This document shows positions 16,545 through 26,243 of a DNA stretch of 64,000 nucleotides, piece after piece. Below the pieces are notes generated by a model. It saw nothing but the letters and a program-made list of their open reading frames with translations. It did no database searches and was not told the origin of the DNA. This stretch comes from Borborobacter arsenicus. Its GTDB lineage: Bacteria > Pseudomonadota > Alphaproteobacteria > Rhizobiales > Rhizobiaceae. Numbering within the stretch: position 1 is the first letter of the stretch; every line of letters starts with the position of its first letter. Location: positions 186,001-250,000 of the forward strand of contig NZ_RKST01000006.1 of assembly GCF_003934165.1 (NCBI RefSeq), written 5' to 3'. Both the position numbers and the translations under genes were made by a program.

Positions 16545-17680
16545 GCAGGCCCTATGCGAAGCTTCCCGGCTGGGTCGATTATGGCCTCATTCCGATCATC
16601 AACCTGCTGGTGGCCTTTGTCTTTGCCGGCCTCGTCGTGCTGTTGGTCGGTGAAAGTCCCCTTCACGCGGCGGCGGTGCTGGTGGAGGGTGCATTCGGCA
16701 ACGGCCAGAACATCGCCTATACGCTGTTTTACGCCACCAATTTCATCTTCACCGGCCTTGCAGTCGCAGTCGCCTTTCATTGCAGCCTGTTCAATATCGG
16801 CGGCGAGGGGCAGGCCTATATAGGTGGGCTCGGCGTCGCCATCGTCTGCCTGGCGTTCGATCGCATATTGCCCTGGTGGCTCATATTCCCGCTGGCAATC
16901 CTGGGTTCGGCGGCGGTGGGGGCGCTATGGGCCCTGATTCCCGCTTATCTTCAGGCCAAGAGAGGATCACACATCGTCATCACGACGATCATGTTCAATT
17001 TCATCGCCGCCAGCGTCATGGTCTATCTGCTGGTGGATGTGCTGAAACCGGCAGGCTCGATGGCGCCGCAGACACGAGACTTCCTGCCCAATGCGCAATT
17101 GCCGAAAATGGGCTGGATGCTGGAAGCTTTTGGCCTGTCGGTCCGCTCCGCCCCGCTCAACATCTCCTTTCTGCTGGCGCTCGTCGTGGCATTCCTGATC
17201 TGGGTGCTGATCTGGCGTACCAAGCTCGGCTATGAAATCCGTACCATGGGGTTCAGCCCCAAGGCGGCGCGCTATGCGGGCATTTCGGAAACACGCATCA
17301 TCATCATCACCATGATGATTTCGGGCGCGCTTGCCGGCATGATGGCTCTCAACCCGATCATGGGCGACCAGCATCGGGTCCAGCTCGATTTCGTCACCGG
17401 TGCGGGCTTCGTCGGCATTGCGGTTGCGCTGATGGGGCGCTCGCATCCGGCCGGCATCGTGCCGGCGGCGATATTGTTCGGCATGCTCTATCAGGGCGGC
17501 GCCGAGCTTGCCTTCGAGATGCCCGCCATCTCGCGCGACATGATCGTCATTATCCAGGGTCTGGTGATCCTGTTTGCCGGCGCACTGGAAAACATGTTCC
17601 GGCCGACGATCCAGACCATCTTCGCCAGCCTCAGTCCACGCTCCGTCGGCCTGGCGGCGGCCAAGGGCGAGGGGGCCTGA
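16541..17680 (+). CDS. ABC transporter permease (nucleoside uptake, NupP/YufP-like)
   Basis: A 379-residue inner-membrane permease of the branched-chain-amino-acid/BMP type, with about nine to ten helices. Family features include FIFTGLAVAVAFHCSLFNIGGEGQAYIGGLG and the coupling segment GFSPKAARYAGISETRI near residue 240. It begins with an ATGA overlap to the ATPase gene and ends one base before the second permease, so all are translated together. It would form a heterodimeric channel with the next gene product. Confidence 0.92.
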   Translation: MSRPYAKLPGWVDYGLIPIINLLVAFVFAGLVVLLVGESPLHAAAVLVEGAFGNGQNIAYTLFYATNFIFTGLAVAVAFHCSLFNIGGEGQAYIGGLGVAIVCLAFDRILPWWLIFPLAILGSAAVGALWALIPAYLQAKRGSHIVITTIMFNFIAASVMVYLLVDVLKPAGSMAPQTRDFLPNAQLPKMGWMLEAFGLSVRSAPLNISFLLALVVAFLIWVLIWRTKLGYEIRTMGFSPKAARYAGISETRIIIITMMISGALAGMMALNPIMGDQHRVQLDFVTGAGFVGIAVALMGRSHPAGIVPAAILFGMLYQGGAELAFEMPAISRDMIVIIQGLVILFAGALENMFRPTIQTIFASLSPRSVGLAAAKGEGA

Positions 17681-17681
17681 C

Positions 17682-18653
17682 ATGGCTTTCCTCGATGTCC
17701 TCACCCAGTTGATCGACGCTACCATCCGCGTTTCGGTGCCGCTGCTGCTCGCCTGCCTTGCCGGCCTCTATTCGGAGCGTTCCGGCATCTTCGACATCAG
17801 CCTCGAGGGCAAGATGCTGGCCGGCGCCTTCGCGGGTGCAGCGGCCGCCGCCGTCACCGGCTCGGCCTGGCTTGGCCTCGGGGCAGCCATCCTGATTTCG
17901 ATTTTCTTCTCGCTCGTCCACGGCTTTGCCTCGATCACCCATCGCGGCAACCAGATCGTGTCGGGGGTCGCCATCAATTTCATCGCCGCCGGCGCCACCA
18001 TCATTCTCGGCCAAGCCTGGTTCGCGCAGGGCGGCCGCACGCCTTCGCTTACCGGCAGCGCCCGCTTCCAGGCGATCGAACTGCCGGGTGCTGCGGCGGT
18101 GAAGGATGTGCCGATACTGGGCGCGATCTATTCTGAGATCCTCTCGGGCCACTCGCTGCTGGTCTATTTCGCCTTCCTGATGGTGCCGTTTACCTGGTGG
18201 ATGCTGTTCCGCACCCGCTTCGGGCTGCGGCTGCGCGCCGTCGGCGAAAATCCCGCCGCAGTCGACACCGCCGGTATCTCGGTGGCCTGGCTGCGCTACC
18301 GCGCCGTGATCTGCACCGGAGTGCTCACCGGGGCGGCCGGCGCCTATCTGTCGGTTGCGCAAAACGCCGGCTTCGTGAAGGACATGACGGCCGGCAAGGG
18401 CTTCATCGCTCTGGCGGCGCTGATCTTCGCCAAATGGAAGCCAGTGCCGGCGATGTTTGCCTGCCTGCTTTTCGGCTTTCTGGAGGCTGCCTCCATCCGC
18501 TTCCAGGGCATGGCCTGGCCGATGATCGGCAAGGTGCCGGTGCAACTGATGCAGGCGCTGCCCTATATCCTCACCGTCATCCTGCTTGCCGGCTTCATCG
18601 GCAAGGCGATCCCGCCGCGCGCCGGCGGCGTGCCCTATGTGAAGGAGCGGTGA
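17682..18653 (+). CDS. ABC transporter permease (nucleoside uptake, NupQ/YufQ-like)
   Basis: The 323-residue second permease subunit. The motif YSERSGIFDISLEGKMLAG near residue 28 is characteristic of the BMP-transporter permease pair, and the EAA-like loop RAVGENPAAVDTAGISVAWLRY lies near residue 185. About eight to nine membrane helices are predicted. The ATG at 17682 follows the upstream stop by one base; the earlier frame from 17574 is inside the previous gene. Its stop overlaps the cdd start (TGATG), linking uptake to salvage. Confidence 0.92.
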   Translation: MAFLDVLTQLIDATIRVSVPLLLACLAGLYSERSGIFDISLEGKMLAGAFAGAAAAAVTGSAWLGLGAAILISIFFSLVHGFASITHRGNQIVSGVAINFIAAGATIILGQAWFAQGGRTPSLTGSARFQAIELPGAAAVKDVPILGAIYSEILSGHSLLVYFAFLMVPFTWWMLFRTRFGLRLRAVGENPAAVDTAGISVAWLRYRAVICTGVLTGAAGAYLSVAQNAGFVKDMTAGKGFIALAALIFAKWKPVPAMFACLLFGFLEAASIRFQGMAWPMIGKVPVQLMQALPYILTVILLAGFIGKAIPPRAGGVPYVKER

Positions 18654-19045
18654 TGGCGCATGACCTCTATCTGGCGGCAAAGGCGGCCATGGCGAAGGCC
18701 CATGCGCCCTATTCGAAATTTCCGGTGGGGGCTGCGCTGCGCACCGAGGACGGACGCATCTTTTCCGGCTGCAACATAGAAGTCGCCTCCTATCCGGAAG
18801 GCTGGTGCGCGGAAACCACCGCGCTCGGCCACTACATCATGGGCGGCGGCGGCAGGATCACCGAGATCGCTGTCGTCGCCGAGCGGATGGCCCGGATCAC
18901 GCCCTGTGGTGGCTGCCGTCAGCGGCTCGCTGAATTCGCCGGTCCAGATACGAAACTGTTCCTGTGTGATGAAACCGGCGTGGTCGAGACGGTGACGATG
19001 GGGCAGATGCTGCCGCTCGGCTTCGAAGGCGGGACCCTCAAATGA
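18653..19045 (+). CDS. cdd: Cytidine deaminase
   Basis: Zinc-dependent hydrolytic deaminase of cytidine and deoxycytidine to uridine and deoxyuridine. The 130-residue length is that of the homotetrameric class. The zinc site is seen as CAETTAL (Cys ligand plus catalytic Glu) and PCGGCRQ (two Cys ligands). The substrate-binding motif GCNIEVASYP is present. The start overlaps the permease stop by one base, and the stop overlaps the purine nucleoside phosphorylase start (ATGA). Confidence 0.95.
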   Translation: MAHDLYLAAKAAMAKAHAPYSKFPVGAALRTEDGRIFSGCNIEVASYPEGWCAETTALGHYIMGGGGRITEIAVVAERMARITPCGGCRQRLAEFAGPDTKLFLCDETGVVETVTMGQMLPLGFEGGTLK

Positions 19046-19848
19046 GCCCGGCGAGCGAGCGCCTCATGGCGCGTCTCAACGGATTGAAGCCGGCAACGGC
19101 GATCGTGCTCGGATCAGGCCTCGGTGGCCTCACTGGCGAGATCAAAAATGCCATCCGCATTCCCTACGCCGACCTGCCCGGCTTTCCCGCAGGCGGCGTC
19201 AGCGGCCATGCAAGCGAAGTGGTGGCAGGGCTCTTTGCCGACAAACCGGCATTAATGCTCGCCGGACGCGCGCATTATTACGAGCGAGGCGATCCGGCAG
19301 CCATGCGCCCGGTGATCGAGGCGCTGGCCGGCGCAGGGATCGAAAGGCTGATCCTCACCAATGCCGCCGGCTCACTCGACCCCGGCATGCCGCCCGGCTC
19401 GGTGATGCTGATCGAGGATCACATCAATTTTTCCGGCACCAACCCGCTGATCGGCGAGGCCGACGACCGGCGCTTCGTCGGCATGACGCAGGCCTATGAC
19501 GTCACGCTGCGCAAGGCGTTCGAACAGGCCGCTGCGGCGAGCGGAACGGTGCTGCACAAGGGCGTCTATATGTGGTTTTCCGGCCCGAGCTTCGAGACAT
19601 CGGCGGAAATCCGCATGGCAAGGCTGATGGGGGCGGATGCGGTCGGCATGTCGACGGTGCCGGAAGTGATCCTGGCGCGGTTCTTCGGCCTTCGCGTCGC
19701 CGCCTGTTCGGTCATCACCAATCTGGCCGCCGGGATGAGCGGGGCGGAGCTTTCGCATCAGGAGACCAAGGATATGGCGCCGCTGGGCGGGGCACGGCTT
19801 GCTACCTTGTTGAGGACGATGTTTCGGGAGGGGTTTCTGGATGGCTAG
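19042..19848 (+). CDS. punA: Purine-nucleoside phosphorylase (trimeric type)
   Basis: This enzyme phosphorolyses purine nucleosides to the free base and (deoxy)ribose 1-phosphate. The 268-residue protein has features of the trimeric PNP/MTAP family: LGSGLGGL near residue 20 (phosphate site), VSGHASEVVAG, GRAHYYERGD (the His/Tyr pair), LTNAAGSL, DHINFSGTNPL, and MSTVPEVILAR near the C-terminal third. It overlaps cdd by four bases and deoA by eight, as in one operon. Distinguishing inosine/guanosine from xanthosine preference is not possible by eye, so the symbol is approximate. Confidence 0.92.
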   Translation: MSPASERLMARLNGLKPATAIVLGSGLGGLTGEIKNAIRIPYADLPGFPAGGVSGHASEVVAGLFADKPALMLAGRAHYYERGDPAAMRPVIEALAGAGIERLILTNAAGSLDPGMPPGSVMLIEDHINFSGTNPLIGEADDRRFVGMTQAYDVTLRKAFEQAAAASGTVLHKGVYMWFSGPSFETSAEIRMARLMGADAVGMSTVPEVILARFFGLRVAACSVITNLAAGMSGAELSHQETKDMAPLGGARLATLLRTMFREGFLDG

Positions 19849-21217
19849 CGGCAGCGCTCCAGCCACCCTTCCCCAGGAGATCATCCGCGCCAAGCGTGAC
19901 GGCAAGGCGCTTTCGACCGGCGAAATCGTGAGCTTCGTAGAGGGGCTGACTTCGGGCAAGGTTTCCGAGGGCCAGGTCGCGGCGCTGGGCATGGCGGTGT
20001 TCTTCAACGGCATGAACCGCGACGAGGCGGTGGCGCTGACGCTTGCCATGCGCGATTCCGGCGACGTGCTCGACTGGTCGGACCTGCCCGGCCCGGTGAC
20101 GGACAAGCATTCGACCGGGGGTGTGGGCGACAATGTCTCGCTGATGCTGGCGCCGATCGTGGCGGCTTGCGGCGCCTATGTGCCGATGATTTCCGGGCGT
20201 GGCCTCGGGCATACCGGCGGCACGCTCGACAAGATGGATTCCATTCCGGGCTATGTCAGCCAGCCCGACAACAGCCTCTTTCGCAAGACGGTGCTTGGCG
20301 CCGGCTGTGCCATCATCGGGCAGACCGCCAATCTGGCCCCGGCCGACAAACGCCTCTACGCCATTCGCGACGTGACCGCGACGGTGGAATCCATCCCGCT
20401 CATCACCGCCTCGATCCTGTCGAAGAAGCTTGCCGCCGGGCTGCAATCGCTGGTGCTCGACGTCAAGGTGGGCAATGGCGCCTTCATGGCAAGGAGCCGG
20501 GACGCTGCCGCATTGGCGACCAGCCTGGTCGAGGTGGCCAATCGTGCCGGCTTGACCACCACCGCCCTGATTACCAGCATGAACGAACCGCTGGCTTCGG
20601 CGGCGGGCAATGCCGTCGAGGTCGCCAATGCCGTCGATTTCCTTACTGGACGCAGGCGCGACAGGCGGCTGGAGGAGGTAGTGCTGGCGCTCGCCGCCGA
20701 GATGCTGCAGCAGGCCGGGCTCGTCTCCTCCAATCAGGATGGTATTCGGCGAACGGGAGAAGTCCTTGGCAATGGCAAGGCCGCGGAGGTTTTCGGGCGC
20801 ATGGTGGCCTTGCTTGGCGGGCCGAAGGACTTGATCGAGAGGAGGGAGAAATATCTGCCGAAAGCCGAGGTGGAATTGCCGGTGAAAGCCGGACAGGACG
20901 GCTTCGTGACGGCTATCGAAACGCGCGACATCGGCCTTGCGGTGGTTACGCTTGGCGGCGGCCGCAGCAAACCTGACGACAATGTCGATCACGCAGTCGG
21001 CATCACCCGGCTGCTGCCCATCGGAGCCGAGGTCCGGGCCGGTGAGGCACTGGCGCTGGTCCATGCCAGAAACCGCAGCCAAGCGGAGCAAGCGGCCTCA
21101 GCCATCCGCTCGGCCTATTCGATAGGAACACTCAAACCGGAAGCACAGAAAGCCGTGATCCGGCGATTGGGCAAAGATAGCTATTGCTCCAGCAAGAGCC
21201 TGCCGTTCTCGACCTGA
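19841..21217 (+). CDS. deoA: Thymidine phosphorylase
   Basis: Thymidine phosphorylase cleaves thymidine and deoxyuridine to the base and 2-deoxyribose 1-phosphate. The 458-residue protein shows DKHSTGGVGDNVSLMLAP (the phosphate-binding signature of the family), SGRGLGHTGGTLDKMDSIPG and LVLDVKVGNGAFM. The first 80 residues form the helical domain. The usual length is near 440; the last 20 residues (LGKDSYCSSKSLPFST) look non-conserved and overlap the convergent protease gene by 37 bases. It is the last gene of the nucleoside transcript. Confidence 0.94.
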   Translation: MASGSAPATLPQEIIRAKRDGKALSTGEIVSFVEGLTSGKVSEGQVAALGMAVFFNGMNRDEAVALTLAMRDSGDVLDWSDLPGPVTDKHSTGGVGDNVSLMLAPIVAACGAYVPMISGRGLGHTGGTLDKMDSIPGYVSQPDNSLFRKTVLGAGCAIIGQTANLAPADKRLYAIRDVTATVESIPLITASILSKKLAAGLQSLVLDVKVGNGAFMARSRDAAALATSLVEVANRAGLTTTALITSMNEPLASAAGNAVEVANAVDFLTGRRRDRRLEEVVLALAAEMLQQAGLVSSNQDGIRRTGEVLGNGKAAEVFGRMVALLGGPKDLIERREKYLPKAEVELPVKAGQDGFVTAIETRDIGLAVVTLGGGRSKPDDNVDHAVGITRLLPIGAEVRAGEALALVHARNRSQAEQAASAIRSAYSIGTLKPEAQKAVIRRLGKDSYCSSKSLPFST

Positions 21218-21729
21218 TATTTGCCGAGCCGGCCAAGAAAGCTCATGCCGATCAGCGTGCCGCTAAGCGCTTTGTCGTCCAGCACGATCGCCTGAACTTT
21301 TTCCAGGTCGATGCGGCCGATCTGCAGCCGATCGATCGTTACCGCCGCGCCGCGTGTCGAGCCATTGGCGGTGGAGACCTCATGGCGGAAATCGGCTTGC
21401 GCAGGCGAGATGCCGAGGCGGCGCGCCGTCGAGCGGTTGAGGGCGACGACCGAGGCGCCGGTATCGATCATTGCCGGCACCGTTCGGCCGTTCAGCCGAA
21501 AATCGCCATTGAAATGGCCGCGCCCATCGGCGGCAAGCTCCACCCGGCGGCCGGTGATGCCGTTCTCGCCCGGAGCCGGGCTTGCGGATATGACGGGGGC
21601 TTGCGCCGCATCCGCGCCCTGCTCCAGCCCCATCAGGCCGAGCACACGCGCCTGATGCTTCTGGTAGAGCCCCGGCAAGGACGCGGAAGAGACCGCACAG
21701 ACGGCGAAGATGATGGTTTTGCGCAGCAT
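21181..21729 (-). CDS. Retropepsin-like aspartic protease (TIGR02281 family)
   Basis: A 182-residue single-domain aspartic protease of clan AA with an N-terminal hydrophobic anchor (MLRKTIIFAVCAVSSAS). The catalytic motif is MIDTGASVVALN with Asp89, preceded by a strand GHFNGDFRLNGRTVP, and the second conserved part reads GTLIGMSFLGRLGKYQ. Such proteins act as dimers, like retroviral proteases, and the TIGR02281 family is widespread in alphaproteobacteria with unknown substrates. Its 3' end overlaps deoA by 37 bases tail to tail. Confidence 0.87.
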   Translation of the reverse strand: MLRKTIIFAVCAVSSASLPGLYQKHQARVLGLMGLEQGADAAQAPVISASPAPGENGITGRRVELAADGRGHFNGDFRLNGRTVPAMIDTGASVVALNRSTARRLGISPAQADFRHEVSTANGSTRGAAVTIDRLQIGRIDLEKVQAIVLDDKALSGTLIGMSFLGRLGKYQVENGRLLLEQ

Positions 21730-21830
21730 GGAGACGCCCGGATTTTCGGGCGAGACTAGGCGCGCAATCCTGCCCTCTGCTTAACGCGCCGTCCCTTTCA
21801 TTTTACGTGCTTAACCGCCGGTAAAGCGGA

Positions 21831-22457
21831 TTACTTGGTGCCGTAGAGCCGGTCGCCGGCATCGCCAAGGCCGGGGATGATATAGCCCTTTTCATTGAGC
21901 TGCCGGTCGATCGCCGCCGTATAGACCGGCACGTCGGGATGAGCGGTGGTGAAATGCTCGATCCCTTCCGGCGCGGCGAGCAGGCACAGATAGCGGATAT
22001 TGGTCGCGCCCCTGCCCTTCAGCTTGTCGATGGCGGCGACAGCGGAATTGGCGGTTGCCAGCATCGGATCGACCACGATGACCAGCCGGTTCTCAAGGTC
22101 GCTGGGGGCCTTGAAGAAATACTCGATTGCTTCCAGCGTTTCATGGTCGCGATAGAGCCCGATATGGGCAACGCGTGCTGCCGGGACCAGATCGAGAAGC
22201 CCTTCGAGCAGGCCGTTGCCGGCACGCAGGACCGAGGCGAAGACCAGCTTCTTGCCCTCGAGCGTCGGCGCCTCCATCTTTTCGATCGGCGTCTCGATGG
22301 TCTTGGTGGTCAATTCGAGGTCGCGCGTCACCTCATAGCCGAGCAGCAGCGAGATTTCGCGGAGCAACCGCCGGAAACTCGCCGTCGATGTCTCCTTGTC
22401 CCGCATGATGGTGAGCTTGTGCTGGACAAGCGGATGGTCGACGACGGTGACGCCCAT
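21831..22457 (-). CDS. upp: Uracil phosphoribosyltransferase
   Basis: Upp converts uracil and PRPP to UMP, the main uracil salvage step. The 208-residue protein starts [20 protein letters not shown], the family N-terminus. [17 protein letters not shown] and the PRPP loop [12 protein letters not shown] are present, and [11 protein letters not shown] closes the uracil site. The ATG at 22457 is chosen because the upstream frame extension has no homology. It complements the phosphorylases on the other strand by recapturing uracil. Confidence 0.96.
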   Translation of the reverse strand: MGVTVVDHPLVQHKLTIMRDKETSTASFRRLLREISLLLGYEVTRDLELTTKTIETPIEKMEAPTLEGKKLVFASVLRAGNGLLEGLLDLVPAARVAHIGLYRDHETLEAIEYFFKAPSDLENRLVIVVDPMLATANSAVAAIDKLKGRGATNIRYLCLLAAPEGIEHFTTAHPDVPVYTAAIDRQLNEKGYIIPGLGDAGDRLYGTK

Positions 22458-22567
22458 GAAGTCGCTCCTGTATTCTGCTGTTCTCCCGATACTATCGGGC
22501 AATGGCCCGCCGAGAAACCGTTTGCAGCCGGCCAATCACAATTTTGTGGCCTGAAGCGGTCCAGCCC

Positions 22568-23542
22568 TCAAATCCGAAGTCCATCCAGCCGTGCCAGCAG
22601 TTGCGCGCGCGTTTTGCGGTCGACGAAAGCGGCCTCGATCGCGGTCCGGGTCAAGGCGTTCAAGGCCTTGTCGCTCATACCGAAATGTTCGGCGGCAATG
22701 TCATATTCACGCTTCAGTGTCGTATGGAAAAACGGCGGATCGTCCGAATTGAGGGTGACCTTGCAGCCGACCGCAAGCAGACGCTGAAAGGGGTGGCTTG
22801 CGAAACTGTCGAAGACACCGAGCGCAATGTTGGAGCCTGGGCAGCATTCCAGCACCACGCCCTGATCGGCGATGCGGCTGACCAGATCCGGATTTTCGAT
22901 GGCGCGCACGCCGTGGCCGATGCGTGAAGGACGGATATGGTCGAGCGCTGCCTTCACGCTTTCCCAGCCGGCGAATTCTCCGGCATGGATGGTGATGCCG
23001 AGACCGGCCTCGCGGGCAATCTCGAAGGCGCGCACATAGTCTTCCACGTCACCGTGGCGCTCGTCGCCCGCAACGCCAAAACCGGTCACCAGGGGATGGC
23101 CGCATTTTGCGGCGAAGCGCGCCGCCGCCTCGATCGACTCCACCCCGAAATGCCGCACGCCGGTCACGATCATCCGGGCCTCGATACCGGTCTTGGCGCG
23201 GGCGCGCTCCATGCCCCTGCCCAATGCGTCCGTATAGGCCTGTGGCGACAAGCCCGCCTTGATGGCATGATCCGGCGAGGTGAAGAATTCCGAATAGATG
23301 GCGCCGTCGCGCGCCAGGCTGGTCAAATAATGCTCGGCCAGGAGCGCATAATCCTCCTCGGTCCGGAAAAGATCGGAAGCCGCGTCATAGGCTGCAAGAA
23401 AGCTGGTGAAATCATGCCAGACATAGGCGCCGTCACGCAGGAAATGCGAAACCTCCCGCCCGTATTTTTGTGCCTGCTTCAACACCAGATCGGGCGTGGC
23501 CGCACCTTCGATATGGCAATGGAGCTCGGCTTTCAAAGGCAT
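22568..23542 (-). CDS. add: Adenosine deaminase
   Basis: Zinc-dependent adenosine deaminase making inosine, which the neighbouring phosphorylase can then cleave. The 324-residue TIM barrel has metal ligands HCH (His8, His10), the HAGE motif near residue 195 with the catalytic glutamate, CPGSN, and the LNSDDPP metal motif. The start at 23542 puts [13 protein letters not shown] at the N-terminus, as in the family. Adenine deaminase-like relatives share these motifs, so substrate preference is not certain. It is divergent from ubiE. Confidence 0.9.
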   Translation of the reverse strand: MPLKAELHCHIEGAATPDLVLKQAQKYGREVSHFLRDGAYVWHDFTSFLAAYDAASDLFRTEEDYALLAEHYLTSLARDGAIYSEFFTSPDHAIKAGLSPQAYTDALGRGMERARAKTGIEARMIVTGVRHFGVESIEAAARFAAKCGHPLVTGFGVAGDERHGDVEDYVRAFEIAREAGLGITIHAGEFAGWESVKAALDHIRPSRIGHGVRAIENPDLVSRIADQGVVLECCPGSNIALGVFDSFASHPFQRLLAVGCKVTLNSDDPPFFHTTLKREYDIAAEHFGMSDKALNALTRTAIEAAFVDRKTRAQLLARLDGLRI

Positions 23543-23670
23543 GCGTTTCCTCGTTTGCTGTTTTAAGAACTGGCTACAACGCAAAGCGCGGCCGATCACC
23601 GCGCCTTAAACAATAGCGTCGCCTATTCTGATCGGCTATGGTCCCGCCGGTTTTATGGCGGATCGAAATA

Positions 23671-24447
23671 ATGTCGGAACAACGCACGACCTCTGCTGGC
23701 GGCATGGAAACCTCTTATGGGTTCAAGGATGTCGGCCAGGGCGACAAGCAGACGCTGGTCAATGACGTGTTCCATCGCGTCGCCGGCCGCTATGACCTGA
23801 TGAACGACCTGATGTCGGGAGGCCTGCATCGGCTCTGGAAGGAAGGGCTGGTGTCCTGGCTCAACCCGCCGAAGCGCGCCGGCTGGACCTCTCTCGATGT
23901 TGCCGGCGGCACCGGCGACATCGCCTTCCGCATTGTCGAAGCCTCGCACAGGCAGGCGCATGTGACCGTGCTCGACATCAACGGCTCGATGCTCGCCGTT
24001 GGACGAGAACGTGCCGAAAAGCGGGGATTGGCTGACAATACCGATTTCGTCGAGGCAAACGCCGAGGAACTGCCTTTCGCCGACAATACGTTCGATGCCT
24101 ATACGATCGCCTTCGGCATCCGCAACGTGCCGCGCATCGAGACCGCGCTGGCCGAGGCGTTGCGCGTGCTAAAGCCGGGCGGGCGCTTCCTGTGCCTGGA
24201 GTTTTCCGAGGTCGACATGCCCATGCTCGACCGCGTCTATGAGGCCTGGTCGTTCAATGCCATTCCGCGTATCGGCCAGGTCGTCACCGGAGACGGCGAA
24301 CCCTACTCCTATCTGGTCGAATCGATCCGCAAATTCCCCAATCAGGAGAATTTCGCCGCGATGATCCGGCACGCCGGCTTCGGCCGTGTGACCTTCCGCA
24401 ATTATTCCGGCGGGATCGCAGCCCTGCATTCGGGCTGGAAGCTTTGA
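23671..24447 (+). CDS. ubiE: Ubiquinone/menaquinone biosynthesis C-methyltransferase UbiE
   Basis: UbiE is the SAM-dependent C-methyltransferase of ubiquinone synthesis (2-methoxy-6-polyprenyl-1,4-benzoquinol methylation). The 258-residue protein has the family signatures [17 protein letters not shown], the SAM motif [14 protein letters not shown] near residue 80, and [23 protein letters not shown]. The ATG at 23671 is used; an upstream start at 23638 adds a segment without similarity. It is followed after 13 bases by ubiB. Confidence 0.96.
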   Translation: MSEQRTTSAGGMETSYGFKDVGQGDKQTLVNDVFHRVAGRYDLMNDLMSGGLHRLWKEGLVSWLNPPKRAGWTSLDVAGGTGDIAFRIVEASHRQAHVTVLDINGSMLAVGRERAEKRGLADNTDFVEANAEELPFADNTFDAYTIAFGIRNVPRIETALAEALRVLKPGGRFLCLEFSEVDMPMLDRVYEAWSFNAIPRIGQVVTGDGEPYSYLVESIRKFPNQENFAAMIRHAGFGRVTFRNYSGGIAALHSGWKL

Positions 24448-24460
24448 CAGGCCGGCACGC

Positions 24461-26035
24461 ATGACATCACCCGGTGCTGCATTCCGGCTGTTGCGCGCCG
24501 GCTGGATTCTGACGCGCGAGGGCGTCATCTCGGCGCTTCCGGGCGACGAGCTTTCGGGCCTGCCCAGGTTTGGCTGGCGCGTTGCAAGGTTGCTTACCCG
24601 CAGGCGCGCCAAGCGGAGGGGACGGCCGGAGCGGCTGGCTGGCGCGGTCGCACGCCTCGGTCCGTCCTATGTCAAGCTCGGGCAGTTCCTGGCCACCCGC
24701 CCCGATGTGGTCGGCAACGACATCGCGCTCGATCTGGCACTGCTTCAGGATCGTATGCACACTTTCGGCCTCGAACAGGCGGTACATGCCATAGAAGGCT
24801 CGCTCGGCCGGCCGGTCGACATGCTGTTCAGGGACATCGGCGATCCGGTCGCCGCAGCCTCCATCGCGCAGGTCCATCCCGCCGAGGTCATCAATGAAGG
24901 CTCCAACACCAAGGTTGCCGTCAAGGTCATAAGGCCGGGCGTGCGCAAGGCCTTCTTCCGCGACCTTGAAAGCTTCTTCCTGGCCGCCCGCCTGCAGGAG
25001 AAATACATCCCATCGAGTAGGCGGCTGCGGCCGGTGGAAGTTACCGAAACGCTGGCGCAGACGACGAAGATCGAAATGGATTTGCGGCTGGAGGCAGCCG
25101 CGCTTTCGGAAATCGGCGAGAACACGAAGGATGATCCCGGCTTTCGCGTGCCGAAGGTCGATTGGGAGCGCACCGGCCGCGATGTGCTGACCATGGAATG
25201 GGTCGATGGCATCAAGATGAGCGACATCGAGGGCCTGCGCGCTGCCGGCCACGATCTGAAAGCCATCGCCTCGACGCTCGTCCAATCCTTCCTGCGCCAC
25301 ACGCTGCGCGACGGCTTCTTCCATGCCGACATGCATCCGGGTAACCTGTTCGTCGAAACCGACGGCACCATCGTCGCGGTCGATCTCGGCATTGCCGGCC
25401 GCCTCGGCCGCAAGGAGCGCCGCTTCCTGGCCGAAATCCTCTACGGCTTCATCACGCGTGACTATTTCCGCGTTGCAGAAGTCCATTTCGAAGCCGGCTA
25501 TGTGCCACGCAAGCACGATGTGTCGGCTTTCGCCCAAGCCATTCGGGCCATTGGCGAGCCGATCCACGGTCAGCCGGCCGAAACCATTTCCATGGCCAAG
25601 CTTCTGACGCTACTGTTCGAGGTGACCGAGCTTTTCGACATGCAGACGCGGCCGGAACTCATCCTGCTGCAAAAAACCATGGTCGTGGTCGAGGGCGTGG
25701 CGCGCACGCTCGACCCCGCCTTCAATATGTGGAAAACGTCCGAGCCGGTGGTTGGAAACTGGATAGCCGGCAATCTCGGCCCTCGCGGCCTGCTGATGGA
25801 CGCACGCGAAGGCATCAGCGCCTTGGTTTCGCTTGCCCGGCAGGCCCCCGATCTGGCCGCACGGACGGAGCGGCTGTCGCGCGAGATCGACCGCATGGCC
25901 GAACATGGCTTGCGTTTCGACGAGGCCACCGCCCATGCCATCGGCAAGGCCGAAGCGCGCCACGCACGCTCGGGCCGTCTCGCTCTTTGGGTCATTGCCC
26001 TGACGCTGCTGTGGATCGGGTGGGGACTGGCGTGA
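24461..26035 (+). CDS. ubiB: UbiB, ABC1/ADCK-family protein of ubiquinone biosynthesis
   Basis: The 524-residue UbiB is an atypical kinase-like protein (ABC1/COQ8 family) needed for ubiquinone synthesis. It acts as an ATPase or chaperone of the Coq complex rather than as the hydroxylase implied by its old name. The invariant KxGQ motif is in SYVKLGQFLATRPD near residue 68. Family marks include PVAAASIAQVHPAEV, HADMHPGNLFVE near residue 287 and AVDLGIAGRL. Two C-terminal membrane helices are suggested (LALWVIALTLLWIGWGL at the end). It is coupled to ubiE. Confidence 0.95.
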   Translation: MTSPGAAFRLLRAGWILTREGVISALPGDELSGLPRFGWRVARLLTRRRAKRRGRPERLAGAVARLGPSYVKLGQFLATRPDVVGNDIALDLALLQDRMHTFGLEQAVHAIEGSLGRPVDMLFRDIGDPVAAASIAQVHPAEVINEGSNTKVAVKVIRPGVRKAFFRDLESFFLAARLQEKYIPSSRRLRPVEVTETLAQTTKIEMDLRLEAAALSEIGENTKDDPGFRVPKVDWERTGRDVLTMEWVDGIKMSDIEGLRAAGHDLKAIASTLVQSFLRHTLRDGFFHADMHPGNLFVETDGTIVAVDLGIAGRLGRKERRFLAEILYGFITRDYFRVAEVHFEAGYVPRKHDVSAFAQAIRAIGEPIHGQPAETISMAKLLTLLFEVTELFDMQTRPELILLQKTMVVVEGVARTLDPAFNMWKTSEPVVGNWIAGNLGPRGLLMDAREGISALVSLARQAPDLAARTERLSREIDRMAEHGLRFDEATAHAIGKAEARHARSGRLALWVIALTLLWIGWGLA

Positions 26036-26123
26036 CTGTCAGCGACTGCGTTGCCGTGCGTTGAAGCCTTTACGCTCTTGGACTAACTTTAAAAAGTGAA
26101 TGCCCCTGCAAAGTGAGAATTCC

Positions 26124-26243
26124 ATGGGTGCCCTTGCCATTCGCAACCTCGATGAGCGTATAAAGCAGGCGCTGCGCCAACGCACCGCCTCCTGCTTTTC
26201 AAGGGCGACGGTTTCACCCACACAGAAGTCGAAACGGCGCTGA
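26124..26243 (+). pseudogene. VapB/FitA-type antitoxin remnant (N-terminus only)
   Basis: The ATG at 26124 opens MGALAIRNLDERIKQALRQR, the N-terminal ribbon-helix-helix pattern of FitA-like VapB antitoxins (usually about 80 residues). After about 21 codons the similarity stops, and the frame runs through foreign sequence to a TGA at 26241. A toxin tail begins at 26192 in another frame. The pattern fits an internal deletion removing the end of vapB and most of vapC. The family assignment rests on motif recognition, without alignment. Confidence 0.7.

Noticed and set aside
19802-21091. 429-codon minus-strand open frame
   Set aside because: Antisense shadow of deoA; the sense strand has clear catalytic signatures.
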